From Membranipora membranacea (taxonomy: Eukaryota > Bryozoa > Gymnolaemata > Cheilostomatida > Membraniporidae), in NCBI GenBank assembly GCA_914767715.1, contig OU612068.1, positions 10,542,001-10,606,000 on the forward strand: DNA of 64,000 nucleotides, written 5' to 3'. Below the pieces are notes generated by a model. It was not told the DNA's origin. It made no database searches and worked only from the letters and a program-made list of their open reading frames with translations. Positions 12,201 through 25,810 of this stretch are shown here, in pieces (the first letter of the stretch is position 1; the number at the start of each line of letters is the position of its first letter). The position numbers and the translations under genes were made by a program.

Positions 12201-12995
12201 CCGTACCTATCGATTTTTGTCAATTTCTATCAAAGTACCCCGATAGAATACGCATCGTCACAGGGAGCTAATATATTATATGAGATATAGGGACGTTATT
12301 GCGAACCTCAAAACAGAGTTTCAAGGGTTTCTAAGCCAGTAAAGAATTCTGCCCAATCATTGGCTAGTTTCCCCAAATCCGTACCTATCGATTTTTGTCA
12401 ATTTCTATCAAAATACCTCGATAGAATACGCATCGTCACAGGGAGCTAATATTTTATATGAGATATAGAGACGTCGTTGCGAACCTCAAAACAGAGTTTC
12501 AAGGGTTTTTAAGCCAGTAAAGAATTCTGCCCAATTATTGGCTAATTTCCCCAGGACCGTACTTATCGATTTTTGTCAATTTCTATCAAAATACCTCGAT
12601 AGAATACGCATCGTCACAGGGAGCTAATATTTTATATGAGATATAGAGACGTCGTTGCGAATCTCAAAACAGAGTTTCAAGCGTTTCTAAGCCAGTAAAG
12701 AATTCTGCCCAATTATTGGCTAATTTCCCCAGGACCGTACCTATCAATTTTTGTCAATTTCTAGGCAAATACCTCGATAGAATACGCATCGTCAAAGGGA
12801 GCTAATATTTTATATGAGATATAGGGACGTCATTGCGAACCTCGAAACAGAGTTTCAAGGGTTTCTAAGACAGTAAAGAATTCTGCCCAATTATTGGCTA
12901 ATTTCCCCAGGACCGTACCTATCGATTTTTGTCAATTTCTATCAAAATACCTCGATAGAATACGCATCGTCACAGGGAGCTAATATGTTATATGA
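9258..12995 (+). repeat. Satellite segment duplicated from 1-3916 (right copy)
   Basis: This is the partner of the first 3.9 kb of the window. It ends in the unit with AGACAGTAAAG and AATATGTTATATGAG; beyond it the unit at 12996 has TTATTCTCTAAT where the left block has TCATTGGCTAAT, so similarity by this offset stops there. Part of it (about 10.4-11.7 kb) also matches 7.9-9.2 kb at 2492 bp (14 monomers). Confidence 0.9.
10504..11215 (+). repeat. Satellite subfamily B pair (units at 10504 and 11038)
   Basis: This is the paralog of the 1247/1781 pair at an offset of 9257 bp, inside the large duplication described separately. Spacing is again 534 bp. Confidence 0.88.
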
Positions 12996-13885
12996 GATAT
13001 AGAGACGTCGTTGCGAACCTCAAAACAGAGTTTCAAGCGTTTCTAAGCCAGTAAAGAATTCTGCCCAATTATTCTCTAATTTCCCCAGGACCGTACCTAT
13101 CGATTTTTGTCAATTTCTATCAAAATACCTCGATAGAATACGCATCGTCACAGGGAGCTAATATTTTTTATGAGATATAGGGACGTCGTTGCGAACCTCA
13201 AAACAGAGTTTCAAGCGTTTCTAAGCAAGTAAAGAATTCTGCCCAATTATTGGCTAATTTCCCAAGGACCGTACCTATCGATTTTTGTCAATTTCTATCA
13301 AAATACCTCGATAGAATACGCATCGTCACAGAGAGGTAGTATTTTATATGAGATATAGGGACGTCGTTGCGAACCTCAAAACAGAGTTTCAAGCGCTTCC
13401 AAGCCAGTAAAGAATTCTGCCCAATTATTGGCTAATTTCCCCAGGACCGTACCTATCGATTTTTGTCAATTTCTATCAAAATACCTCGATAGAATACGCA
13501 TCGTCACAGGGAGCTAATATATTATATGAGATATAGGGACGTCATTGCGAACCTCAAAACAGAGTTTCGAGCGTTTCTAAGCCAGTAAAGAATTCTGCCC
13601 AATTATTGGCTAATTTCCCCAGGACCGTACCTATCGATTTTTGTCAATTTCTATCAAAATACCTCGATAGAATACGCATCGTCACAGGGAGCTAATATTT
13701 TATATGAGATATAGGGACGTCGTTGCGAACCTCAAAACAGAGTTACAAGCGTTTCTAAGCCAGTAAAGAATTCTGCCCCATTATTGGCTAATTTCCCCAG
13801 GACCGTACCTATCGAATTTTGTCAATTTCTATCAAAATACCTCGATAGAATACACTTCGAAACAGGGGGCTAATATTATAAATGG

Positions 13886-14063
13886 GATATAGAGACGTCA
13901 TTGCGAACCTCAAAACAGTGTTTCAACCGTTTCTAAGCCGGTAAAGAATTCTGCCTAATTATTGGCTAATTTCCCAAAGATCGTACCTATCGATTATTGT
14001 CAATTTCTATCAAAATACCTCGATAGAATACGCATCGTCACAGGGAGCTAATATTTTATATGA
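13886..14063 (+). repeat. Single satellite B unit
   Basis: This B unit has no partner three monomers upstream (the unit at 13352 is of the major type). It carries CCCAAAGATCG and GATTATTGTC; the GATTATTG change is shared with the B units at 18870 and 22430. Confidence 0.85.
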
Positions 14064-14597
14064 GATACAGAGACGTCGCTGCGAACCTCAAAACAGAGTT
14101 TCAAGGGTTTTTAAGCCAGTAAAGAATTCTGCCCAATTCTTGGCTAATTTCCCCAGGACCGTACCTATCGATTTCTGTCAATTTCTATCAAAATACCTCG
14201 ATAGAATACGCATCGTCACAGGGAGCTAATTTTTTATATGAGATATAGGGACGTCATTGCGAACCTCAAAACAGAGTTTCAAGGGTTTCTAAGCCAGTAA
14301 ATAATTCTGCCCAATCATTGGCTATTTTCCCCAGGACCGTACCGATCGATTTTTGTCAATTTCTATCAAAATACCTCGATAGAATACGCATCGTCACAGG
14401 GAGTTAATATTTTATATGAGATATAGAGACGTCGTTGCGAACCTCAAAACAGAGTTTCAAGGGTTTTTAAGCCAGTAAAGAATTCTGCCCAATTATTGGC
14501 TAATTTCCCCAGGACCGTACCTATCGATTTTTGTCAATTTCTATCAAAATACCTAAATAGAATACACTTCGACACAGGGGGCTAATATTATAAATGG

Positions 14598-15309
14598 GAT
14601 ATAGGGAGGTCATTGCGAACCTCAAAACAGTGTTTCAACCGTTTCTAAGCCGGTAAAGAATTCTGCCTAATTATTGGCTAATTTCCCAAAGACCGTACCT
14701 ATCGATTTTTGTCAATTCCTATCAAAATACCTCCATAGAATACGCTTCGCCACAAGGGGCTAATTTTTTATATGAGATATAGGGAGGTCATTGCGAACCT
14801 CAAAACAGAGTATCGAGCGTTTCTAAGCCAGTAAAGAATTCTGCCCAATTATTGGCTAATTTCCCCAGGACCGTACCTATCGATTTTTGTCAATTTCTAT
14901 CAAAATACCTCGATAGAATACGCATCGTCACAGGGAGCTAATATTTTATATGAGATAAAGGGACGTCGTTGCGAACCTCAAAACAGAGTTACAAGCGTTT
15001 CTAAGCCAGTAAAGAATTCTGCCCCATTATTGGCTAATTTCCCCAGGACCGTACCTATCGAATTTTGTCAATTTCTATCAAAATACCTCGATAGAATACA
15101 CTTCGAAACAGGGGGCTAATATTATAAATGGGATATAGAGACGTCATTGCGAACCTCAAAACAGTGTTTCAACCGTTTCTAAGCCGGTAAAGAATTCTGC
15201 CTAATTATTGGCTAATTTCCCAAAGACCTTACCTATCGATTTTTGTCAATTCCTATCAAAATACCTCGATAGAATACGCTTCGTCACAGGGGGCTAATAT
15301 TTTATATGA
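14598..15309 (+). repeat. Satellite subfamily B pair (units at 14598 and 15132)
   Basis: This pair is the 47-monomer paralog of the 6232/6766 pair, sharing CTAAATAG just upstream. The unit between the two B units has a private change, GATAAAGGG for GATATAGGG (14954-14962). Confidence 0.87.
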
Positions 15310-17267
15310 GATATAGGGAGGTCATTGCGAACCTCAAAACAGAGTTTTGAGCGTTTCTAAGCCAGTAAAGAATTCTGCCCAATTATTGGCTAATTTCCCC
15401 AGGACCGTACCTATCGATTTTTGTCAATTTCTATCAAAATACCTCGATAGAATACGCATCGTCACAGGGAGCTAATATTTTATATGAGATATAGAGACGT
15501 CGTTGCGAACCTCAAAACAGAGTTTCAAGGGTTTTTAAGCCAGTAAAGAATTCTGCCCAATTATTGGCTAATTTCCCCAGGACCGTACCTATCGATTTTT
15601 GTCAATTTCTATCATAATACCTCGATAGAATACGCATCGTCACAGGGAGCTAATATTTTATATGAGATATAGAGACGTCGTTGCGAACCTCAAAACAGAG
15701 TTTCAAGCGTTTCTAAGCCAGTAAAGAATTCTGCCCAATTATTGGCTATTTTCCCCAGGACCGTACCTATCAATTTTTGTCAATTTCTAGGCAAATACCT
15801 CGATAGAATACGCATCGTCACAGGGAGCTAATATTTTATATGAGATATAGGGACGTCGTTGCGAACCTCAGAACAGAGTTTCAAGGGTTTCTAAGCCAGT
15901 AAAGAATTCTGCCCAATTATTGGCTAATTTCCCAAGGACCGTACCTATCGATTTTTGTCAATTTCTATCAAAATACCCCGATAGAATACGCATCGTCACA
16001 GAGAGCTAATATTTTATATGAGATATAGGGACGTCGTTGCGAACCTCAAAACAGAGTTTCAAGGGTTTCCAAGCCAGTAAAGAATTCTGCCCAATTATTG
16101 GCTAATTTCCCCAGGACCGTACCTATCGATTTTTGTCAATTTCTATCAAAATACCTCGATAGAATACGCATCGTCACAGGGAGCTAATATATTATATGAG
16201 ATATAGGGACGTCATTGCGAACCTCAAAACAGAGTTACAAGCGTTTCTAAGCCAGTAAAGAATTCTGCCCAATTATTGGCTAATTTCCCCAAGACCGTAC
16301 CTATCGATTTTTGTCAATTTCTTTCATATTACCTCGATAGAATACGCATCGTCATAGTGAGCTAATATTTTATATGAGATATAGGGACGTCGTTGCGAAC
16401 CTCAAACCAGAGTTTCAAGGGTTTTTAAGCCAGTAAAGAATTCTGCCCAATTATTGGCTAATTTCCCCAGGACCGTACCTATCGATTTTTGTCAATTTCT
16501 ATCAAAATACCTCGATAGAATACGCATCGTCACAGGGAGCTAATATTTTATATGAGATATAGAGACGTCGTTGCGAACCTCAAAACAGATTTTCAAGCGT
16601 TTCTAAGCCAGTAAAGAATTCTGCCCAATTATTGGCTAATTTCCCCAGGACCGTACCTATCAATTTTTGTCAATTTCTAGGCAATTACCTCGATAGAATA
16701 CGCATCGTCAAAGGGAGCTAATATTTTATATGAGATATAGGGACGTCGTTGCGAACCTCAAAACAGAGTTTCAAGCGTTTCTAAGCCAGTAAAGAATTCT
16801 GCCCAATTATTGGCTAATTTCCCCAGGACCGTACCTATCGATTTTTGTCAATTTCTATCAAAATACCTCGATAGAATACGCATCGTCACAGGGAGCTAAT
16901 ATTTTATATGAGATATAGGGACGTCGTTGCGAACCTCAAAACAGAGTTTCAAGCGTTTCTAAGCCAGTAAAGAATTCTGCCCAATTATTGGCTAATTTCC
17001 CACGGACCGTACCTCTCGATTTTTGTCAATTTCTATCAAAATACCTCGATAGAATACGCATCGTCACAGAGAGCTAATATTTTATATGAGATATAGGGAC
17101 GTCGTTGCGAACCTCAAAACAGAGTCACAAGCGTTTCTAAGCCAGTAAAGAATTCTGCCCCATTATTGGCTAATTTCCCCAGGACCGTACCTATCGAATT
17201 TTGTCAATTTCTATCAAAATACCTCGATAGAATACACTTCGACACAGGGGGCTAAAATTATATATGG

Positions 17268-17445
17268 GATATAGGGACGTCATTGCGAACCTCAAAACAG
17301 TGTTTCAACCGTTTCTAAGCCGGTAAAGAATTCTGCCTAATTATTGGCTAATTTCCCAAAGACCGTACCTATCGATTTTTGTCAATTCCTATCAAAATAC
17401 CTCGATAGAATACGCTTCGTCACAGGGGGCTAATATTTTATATGA
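17268..17445 (+). repeat. Single satellite B unit, junction variant
   Basis: The B block is present, but the junction reads AAAATTATATATGGG instead of the usual AATATTATAAATGGG, so the TATAAAT match is lost, and the unit has GGGACGTC like the major type. It has no B partner three monomers away. Confidence 0.82.
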
Positions 17446-18335
17446 GATATAGGGACGTCATTGCAAACCTCAAAACAGAGTTTCGAGCGTTTCTAAGCCA
17501 GTAAAGAATTCTGCCCAATTATTGGCTAATTTCCCGAGGACCGTACCTATCGATTTTTGTCAATTTCTATCAACATACCTTGATAGAGTACGCATCGTCA
17601 CAGGGAGCTAATATTTTATATGAGATATAGGGACGTCGTTGCGAACCTCAAAACAGAGTTTCAAGCGTTTCTAAGCCAGTAAAGAATTCTGCCCAATTAT
17701 TGGCTAATTTCCCAAGGACCGTACCTCTCGAGTTTTGTCAATTTCTATCAAAATACCTCGATAGAATACGCATTGTCACAGAGAGCTAATATTTTATATG
17801 ATATATGTGGACGTCGTTGCGAACCTCAAAACAGAGTTTCAAGGGTTTCTAAGCCAGTAAAGAATTCTGCCCAATTATTGGCTAATTTCCCCAGGACCAT
17901 ACCTATCGATTTTTGTCAATTTCTATCAAAATACCTCGATAGAATACGCATCGTCACAGGGAGCTAATATTTTATATGAGATATAGGGACGTCGTTGCGA
18001 ACCTCAAAACAGAGTTACAAGCGTTTCTAAGCCAGTAAAGAATTCTTCCCAATTATTGGCTAATTTCCCCAGGACCGTACCTATCGATTTTTGTCAATTT
18101 CTATCAGAATACCTCGATAGAATACGCATCGTCATAGTGAGCTAATATTTTATATGAGATATAGGGACGTCGTTGCGAACCTCAAAACAGGGTTTCAAGC
18201 GTTTCTAAGCCAGTAAAGAATTCTGCCCAATTATTGGCTAATTTCCCCAGGACCGTACCTATCGATTTTTGTCAATTTCTATCAAAATACCTCGATAGAA
18301 TACACTTCGACACAGGGGGCTAATATTATAAATGG

Positions 18336-19047
18336 GATATAGGGAGGTCATTGCGAACCTCAAAACAGTGTTTCAACCGTTTCTAAGCCGGTAAAGAATT
18401 CTGCCTAATTATTGGCTAATTTCCCAAAGACCGTACCTATCGATTTTTGTCAATTCCTATCAAAATACCTCGATAGAATACGCTTCGTCACAGGGGGCTA
18501 ATTTTTTATATGAGATATAGGGAGGTCATTGCGAACCTCAAAACAGAGTTTCGAGCGTTTCTAAGCCAGTAAAGAATTCTGCCCAATTATTGGCTAATTT
18601 CCCCAGGACCGTACCTATCGATTTTTGTCAATTTCTATCAAAATACCTCGATGGAATACGCATCGTCACAGGGAGCTAATATTTTATATGAGATATAGGG
18701 ACGTCGTTGCGAACCTCAAAACAGAGTTACAAGCGTTTCTAAGCCAGTAAAGAATTCTGCCCCATTATTGGCTAATTTCCCCAGGACCGTACCTATCGAA
18801 TTTTGTCAATTTCTATCAAAATACCTCGATAGAATACACTTCGAAACAGGGGGCTAATATTATAAATGGGATATAGAGACGTCATTGCGAACCTCAAAAC
18901 AGTGTTTCAACCGTTTCTAAGCCGGTAAAGAATTCTGCCTAATTATTGGCTAATTTCCCAAAGACCGTACCTATCGATTATTGTCAATTTCTATCAAAAT
19001 ACCTCGATAGAATACGCATCGTCACAGGGAGCTAATATTTTATATGA
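18336..19047 (+). repeat. Satellite subfamily B pair (units at 18336 and 18870)
   Basis: The two B units are 534 bp apart. The unit at 18870 lies inside the 20-monomer duplication and has a copy at 22430; the unit at 18336 lies outside it and was not copied. Confidence 0.88.
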
Positions 19048-22000
19048 GATATAGAGACGTCGCTGCGAACCTCAAAACAGAGTTTCAAGGGTTTTTAAGC
19101 CAGTAAAGAATACTGCCCAATTCTTGGCTAATTTCCCCAGGACCGTACCTATCGATTTTTGTCAATTTCTATCAAAATACCTCGATAGAATACGCATCGT
19201 CACAGAGAGCTAATATTTTGTATGAGATATAGGGACGTCGTTGCGAACCTCAAAACAGAGTTTCAAGCGTTTCTAAGCCAGTAAAGAATTCTGCCCAATT
19301 ATTGGCTAATTTCCCCAGGACCGTACCTATCGATTTTTGTCAATTTCTATCAAAATACCTCGATAGAATACGCATCGTCACAGGGAGCTAATATATTATA
19401 TGAGATATAGGGACGTCATTGCGAACCTCAAAACAGAGTTTCAAGGGTTTCTAAGCCAGTAAATAATTCTGCCCAATCATTGGCTAATTTCCCCAGGACC
19501 GTACCTATCAATTTTTGTCAACTGCTATCAAAATACCTCGATAGAATACGCATCGTCACAGGGAGCTAATATTTTATATGAGATATAGGGACGTCATTGC
19601 GAACCTCAAAACAGAGTTTCAAGGGTTTCTAAGCCAGTAAAGAATTCTGCCCAATTATTGGCTAATTTCCCCAGGACCGTACCTATCGATTTCTGTCAAT
19701 TTCTATCAAAATACCTCGATAGAATACGCATCGTCACAGGGAGCTAATTTTTTATATGAGATATAGGGACGTCATTGCGAACCTCAAAACAGAGTTTCAA
19801 GGGTTTCTAAGCCAGTAAATAATTCTGCCCAATCATTGGCTAATTTCCCCAGGACCGTACATATCGATTTTTGTCAATTTCTATCAAAATACCTCGATAG
19901 AATACGCATCGTCACAGGGAGCTAATATTTTATATGAGATATAGAGACGTCGCTGCGAACCTCAAAACAGAGTTTCAAGGGTTTTTAAGCCAGTAAAGAA
20001 TTCTGCCCAATTATTGGCTAATTTCCCCAGGACCGTACCTATCGATTTTTGTCAATTTCTATCAAAGTACCTCGATAGAATACGCATCGTCACAGGGAGC
20101 TAATATATTATATGAGATATAGGGACGTCATTGCGAACCTCAAAACAGAGTTTCAAGGGTTTCTAAGCCAGTAAAGAATTCTGCCCAATCATTGGCTAGT
20201 TTACCCAAATCCGTACCTATCGATTTTTGTCAATTTCTATCAAAATACCTCGATAGAATACGCATCGTCACAGGGAGCTAATATTTTATATGAGATATAG
20301 AGACGTCGTTGCGAACCTCAAAACAGAGTTTCAAGGGTTTTTAAGCCAGTAAAGAATTCTGCCCAATTATTGGCTAATTTCCCCAGGACCGTACTTATCG
20401 ATTTTTGTCAATTTCTATCAAAATACCTCGATAGAATACGCATCGTCACAGGGAGCTAATATTTTATATGAGATATAGAGACGTCGTTGCGAATCTCAAA
20501 ACAGAGTTTCAAGCGTTTCTAAGCCAGTAAAGAATTCTGCCCAATTATTGGCTAATTTCCCCAGGACCGTACCTATCAATTTTTGTCACTTTCTAGTCAA
20601 ATACCTCGATAGAATACGCATCGTCAAAGGGAGCTAATATTTTATATGAGATATAGGGACGTCATTGCGAACCTCGAAACAGAGTTTCAAGGGTTTCTAA
20701 GACAGTAAAGAATTCTGCCCAATTATTGGCTAATTTCCCCAGGACCGTACTTATCGATTTCCGTCAATTTCTATCAAAATACCTCGATAGAATACGCATC
20801 GTCACAGGGAGCTAATTTTTTATATGAGATATAGGGACGTTGTTGCGAACCTCAAAACAGAGTTACAAGCGTTTCTAAGCCAGTAAAGAATTCTGCCCAA
20901 TTATTGGCTAATTTGCCCAGGACCGTACCTATCGATTTTTGTCAATTTCTATCATAATACCTCGATAGAATACGCATCGTCATAGTGAGCTAATATTTTA
21001 TATGAGATATAGGGACGTCGTTGCGAACCTCAAAACAGAGTTTCAAGCGTTTCTAAGCCAGTAAAGAATTCTGCCCAATTATTCTCTAATTTCCCCAGGA
21101 CCGTACCTATCGATTTTTGTCAATTTCTATCAAAATACCTCGATAGAATACGCATCGTCACAGGGAGCTAATATTTTATATGAGATATAGGGACGTCGTT
21201 GCGAACCTCAAAACAGAGTTTCAAGCGTTTCTAAGCAAGTAAAGAATTCTGCCCAATTATTGGCTAATTTCCCAAGGACCGTACCTATCGATTTTTGTCA
21301 ATTTCTATCAAAATACCTCGATAGAATGCGCATCGTCACAGAGAGGTAATATTTTATATGAGATATAGGGACGTCATTGCGAACCTCAAAACAGAGTTTC
21401 AAGGGTTTCTAAGCCAGTAAATAATTCTGCCCAATCAGTGGCTAATTTCCCCAGGACCGTACATATCGATTTTTGTCAATTTCTATCAAAATACCTCGAT
21501 AGAATACGCATCGTCACAGGGAGCTAATATTTTATATGAGATATAGAGACGTCGCTGCGAACCTCAAAACAGAGTTTCAAGGGTTTTTAAGCCAGTAAAG
21601 AATTCTGCCCAATTCTTGGCTAATTTCCCCAGGACCGTACCTATCGATTTTTGTCAATTTCTATCAAAATACCTCGATAGAATACGCATCGTCACGGAGA
21701 GCTAATATTTTGTATGAGATATAGGGACGTCGTTGCGAACCTCAAAACAGAGTTTCAAGCGTTTCTAAGCCAGTAAAGAATTCTGCCCAATCATTGGCTA
21801 ATTTCCCCAGGGCCGTACCTATCGATTTTTGTCAATTTCTATCAAAATACCTCGATAGAATACGCATCGTCACAGGGAGCTAATATATTATATGAGATAT
21901 AGGGACGTCATTGCGAACCTCAAAACAGAGTTTCAAGGGTTTCTAAGCAAGTAAAAAATTCTGCCCAATCATTGGCTAATTTCCCCAGGACCGTACCTAT

Positions 22001-25000
22001 CGATTTTTGTCAATTTCTATCAAAACACCTCGATATAATACGCATCGTCACAGCGAGCTAATATTTTATATGAGATATAGAGACGTCGTTGCGAACCTCA
22101 AAACAGAGTTTCAAGCGTTTCTAAGCCAGTAAAGAATTCTGCCCAATTATTGGCTAATTTCCCAAGGACCGTACCTATCAATTTTTGTCAATTTCTATCA
22201 AAATACCTCGATAGAATACGCATCGTCACAGGGAGCTAATATTTTATATGAGATATAGGGACGTCGTTGCGAACCTCAAAACAGAGTTACAAGCGTTTCT
22301 AAGCCAGTAAAGAATTCTGCCCCATTATTGGCTAATTTCCCCAGGACCGTACCTATCGAATTTTGTCAATTTCTATCAAAATACCTCGATAGAATACACT
22401 TCGAAACAGGGGGCTAATATTATAAATGGGATATAGAGACGTCATTGCGAACCTCAAAACAGTGTTTCAACCGTTTCTAAGCCGGTAAAGAATTCTGCCT
22501 AATTATTGGCTAATTTCCCAAAGACCGTACCTATCGATTATTGTCAATTTCTATCAAAATACCTCGATAGAATACGCATCGTCACAGGGAGCTAATATTT
22601 TATATGAGATATAGAGACGTCGCTGCGAACCTCAAAACAGAGTTTCAAGGGTTTTTAAGCCAGTAAAGAATACTGCCCAATTCTTGGCTAATTTCCCCAG
22701 GACCGTACCTATCGATTTTTGTCAATTTCTATCAAAATACCTCGATAGAATACGCATCGTCACAGAGAGCTAATATTTTGTATGAGATATAGGGACGTCG
22801 TTGCGAACCTCAAAACAGAGTTTCAAGCGTTTCTAAGCCAGTAAAGAATTCTGCCCAATTATTGGCTAATTTCCCCAGGACCGTACCTATCGATTTTTGT
22901 CAATTTCTATCAAAATACCTCGATAGAATACGCATCGTCACAGGGAGCTAATATATTATATGAGATATAGGGACGTCATTGCGAACCTCAAAACAGAGTT
23001 TCAAGGGTTTCTAAGCCAGTAAATAATTCTGCCCAATCATTGGCTAATTTCCCCAGTTCCGTACCTATCAATTTTTGTCAACTTCTATCAAAATACCTCG
23101 ATAGGATACACTTCGACACGGGGGCTAATATTTTATATGAGATATAGGGACGTCATTGCGAACCTCAAAACAGAGTTTCAAGGGTTTCTAAGCCAGTAAA
23201 GAATTCTGCCCAATTATTGGCTAATTTCCCCAGGACCGTACCTATCGATTTCTGTCAATTTCTATCAAAATACCTCGATAGAATACGCATCGTCACAGGG
23301 AGCTAATATTTTATATGAGATATAGGGACGTCATTGCGAACCTCAAAACAGAGTTTCAAGGGTTTCTAAGCCAGTAAATAATTCTGCCCAATCATTGGCT
23401 AATTTCCCCAGGACCGTACATATCGATTTTTGTCAATTTCTATCAAAATACCTCGATAGAATACGCATCGTCACAGGGAGCTAATATTTTATATGAGATA
23501 TAGAGACGTCGCTGCGAACCTCAAAACAGAGTTTCAAGGGTTTTTAAGCCAGTAAAGAATTCTGCCCAATTATTGGCTAATTTCCCCAGGACCGTACCTA
23601 TCGATTTTTGTCAATTTCTATCAAAGTACCTCGATAGAATACGCATCGTCACAGGGAGCTAATATATTATATGAGATATAGGGACGTCATTGCGAACCTC
23701 AAAACAGAGTTTCAAGGGTTTCTAAGCCAGTAAAGAATTCTGCCCAATCATTGGCTAGTTTACCCAAATCCGTACCTATCGATTTTTGTCAATTTCTATC
23801 AAAATACCTCGATAGAATACGCATCGTCACAGGGAGCTAATATTTTATATGAGATATAGAGACGTCGTTGCGAACCTCAAAACAGAGTTTCAAGGGTTTT
23901 TAAGCCAGTAAAGAATTCTGCCCAATTATTGGCTAATTTCCCCAGGACCGTACTTATCGATTTTTGTCAATTTCTATCAAAATACCTCGATAGAATACGC
24001 ATCGTCACAGGGAGCTAATATTTTATATGAGATATAGAGACGTCGTTGCGAATCTCAAAACAGAGTTTCAAGCGTTTCTAAGCCAGTAAAGAATTCTGCC
24101 CAATTATTGGCTAATTTCCCCAGGACCGTACCTATCAATTTTTGTCACTTTCTAGTCAAATACCTCGATAGAATACGCATCGTCAAAGGGAGCTAATATT
24201 TTATATGAGATATAGGGACGTCATTGCGAACCTCGAAACAGAGTTTCAAGGGTTTCTAAGACAGTAAAGAATTCTGCCCAATTATTGGCTAATTTCCCCA
24301 GGACCGTACTTATCGATTTCCGTCAATTTCTATCAAAATACCTCGATAGAATACGCATCGTCACAGGGAGCTAATTTTTTATATGAGATATAGGGACGTT
24401 GTTGCGAACCTCAAAACAGAGTTACAAGCGTTTCTAAGCCAGTAAAGAATTCTGCCCAATTATTGGCTAATTTGCCCAGGACCGTACCTATCGATTTTTG
24501 TCAATTTCTATCATAATACCTCGATAGAATACGCATCGTCATAGTGAGCTAATATTTTATATGAGATATAGGGACGTCGTTGCGAACCTCAAAACAGAGT
24601 TTCAAGCGTTTCTAAGCCAGTAAAGAATTCTGCCCAATTATTCTCTAATTTCCCCAGGACCGTACCTATCGATTTTTGTCAATTTCTATCAAAATACCTC
24701 GATAGAATACGCATCGTCACAGGGAGCTAATATTTTATATGAGATATAGGGACGTCGTTGCGAACCTCAAAACAGAGTTTCAAGCGTTTCTAAGCAAGTA
24801 AAGAATTCTGCCCAATTATTGGCTAATTTCCCAAGGACCGTACCTATCGATTTTTGTCAATTTCTATCAAAATACCTCGATAGAATGCGCATCGTCACAG
24901 AGAGGTAATATTTTATATGAGATATAGGGACGTCATTGCGAACCTCAAAACAGAGTTTCAAGGGTTTCTAAGCCAGTAAATAATTCTGCCCAATCAGTGG

Positions 25001-25810
25001 CTAATTTCCCCAGGACCGTACATATCGATTTTTGTCAATTTCTATCAAAATACCTCGATAGAATACGCATCGTCACAGGGAGCTAATATTTTATATGAGA
25101 TATAGAGACGTCGCTGCGAACCTCAAAACAGAGTTTCAAGGGTTTTTAAGCCAGTAAAGAATTCTGCCCAATTCTTGGCTAATTTCCCCAGGACCGTACC
25201 TATCGATTTTTGTCAATTTCTATCAAAATACCTCGATAGAATACGCATCGTCACGGAGAGCTAATATTTTGTATGAGATATAGGGACGTCGTTGCGAACC
25301 TCAAAACAGAGTTTCAAGCGTTTCTAAGCCAGTAAAGAATTCTGCCCAATCATTGGCTAATTTCCCCAGGGCCGTACCTATCGATTTTTGTCAATTTCTA
25401 TCAAAATACCTCGATAGAATACGCATCGTCACAGGGAGCTAATATATTATATGAGATATAGGGACGTCATTGCGAACCTCAAAACAGAGTTTCAAGGGTT
25501 TCTAAGCAAGTAAAAAATTCTGCCCAATCATTGGCTAATTTCCCCAGGACCGTACCTATCGATTTTTGTCAATTTCTATCAAAACACCTCGATATAATAC
25601 GCATCGTCACAGCGAGCTAATATTTTATATGAGATATAGAGACGTCGTTGCGAACCTCAAAACAGAGTTTCAAGCGTTTCTAAGCCAGTAAAGAATTCTG
25701 CCCAATTATTGGCTAATTTCCCAAGGACCGTACCTATCAATTTTTGTCAATTTCTATCAAAATACCTCGATAGAATACGCATCGTCACAGGGAGCTAATA
25801 ATTTATATGA
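18692..25810 (+). repeat. 20-monomer tandem duplication (18692-22251 and 22252-25810)
   Basis: Rare variants recur at 3560 bp, or 3559 after the one-base loss near 23116: TCGAAACAGG at 18841 and 22401, TACTGCCCAA at 19111 and 22671, AGTTTACCC at 20199 and 23758, CAATCAGTGG at 21432 and 24991. The copies abut directly. One monomer of the second copy (about 22964-23141) is divergent: CCCCAGTTCCG, a GATACACTTCGACAC segment and the one-base loss. It looks like a local conversion tract from another monomer type. Confidence 0.9.
22430..22607 (+). repeat. Single satellite B unit (duplicate of 18870)
   Basis: It lies 3560 bp downstream of the B unit at 18870 and shares GATTATTGTC. Its partner is missing because the duplication boundary falls between the two B units. 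No further B unit occurs until 33287. Confidence 0.87.

Noticed and set aside
17773-17967. 64-codon frame in the satellite
   Set aside because: It is a chance opening in another frame of the same repeat, caused by a local change (GATATATGTGG) and without any protein-like feature.
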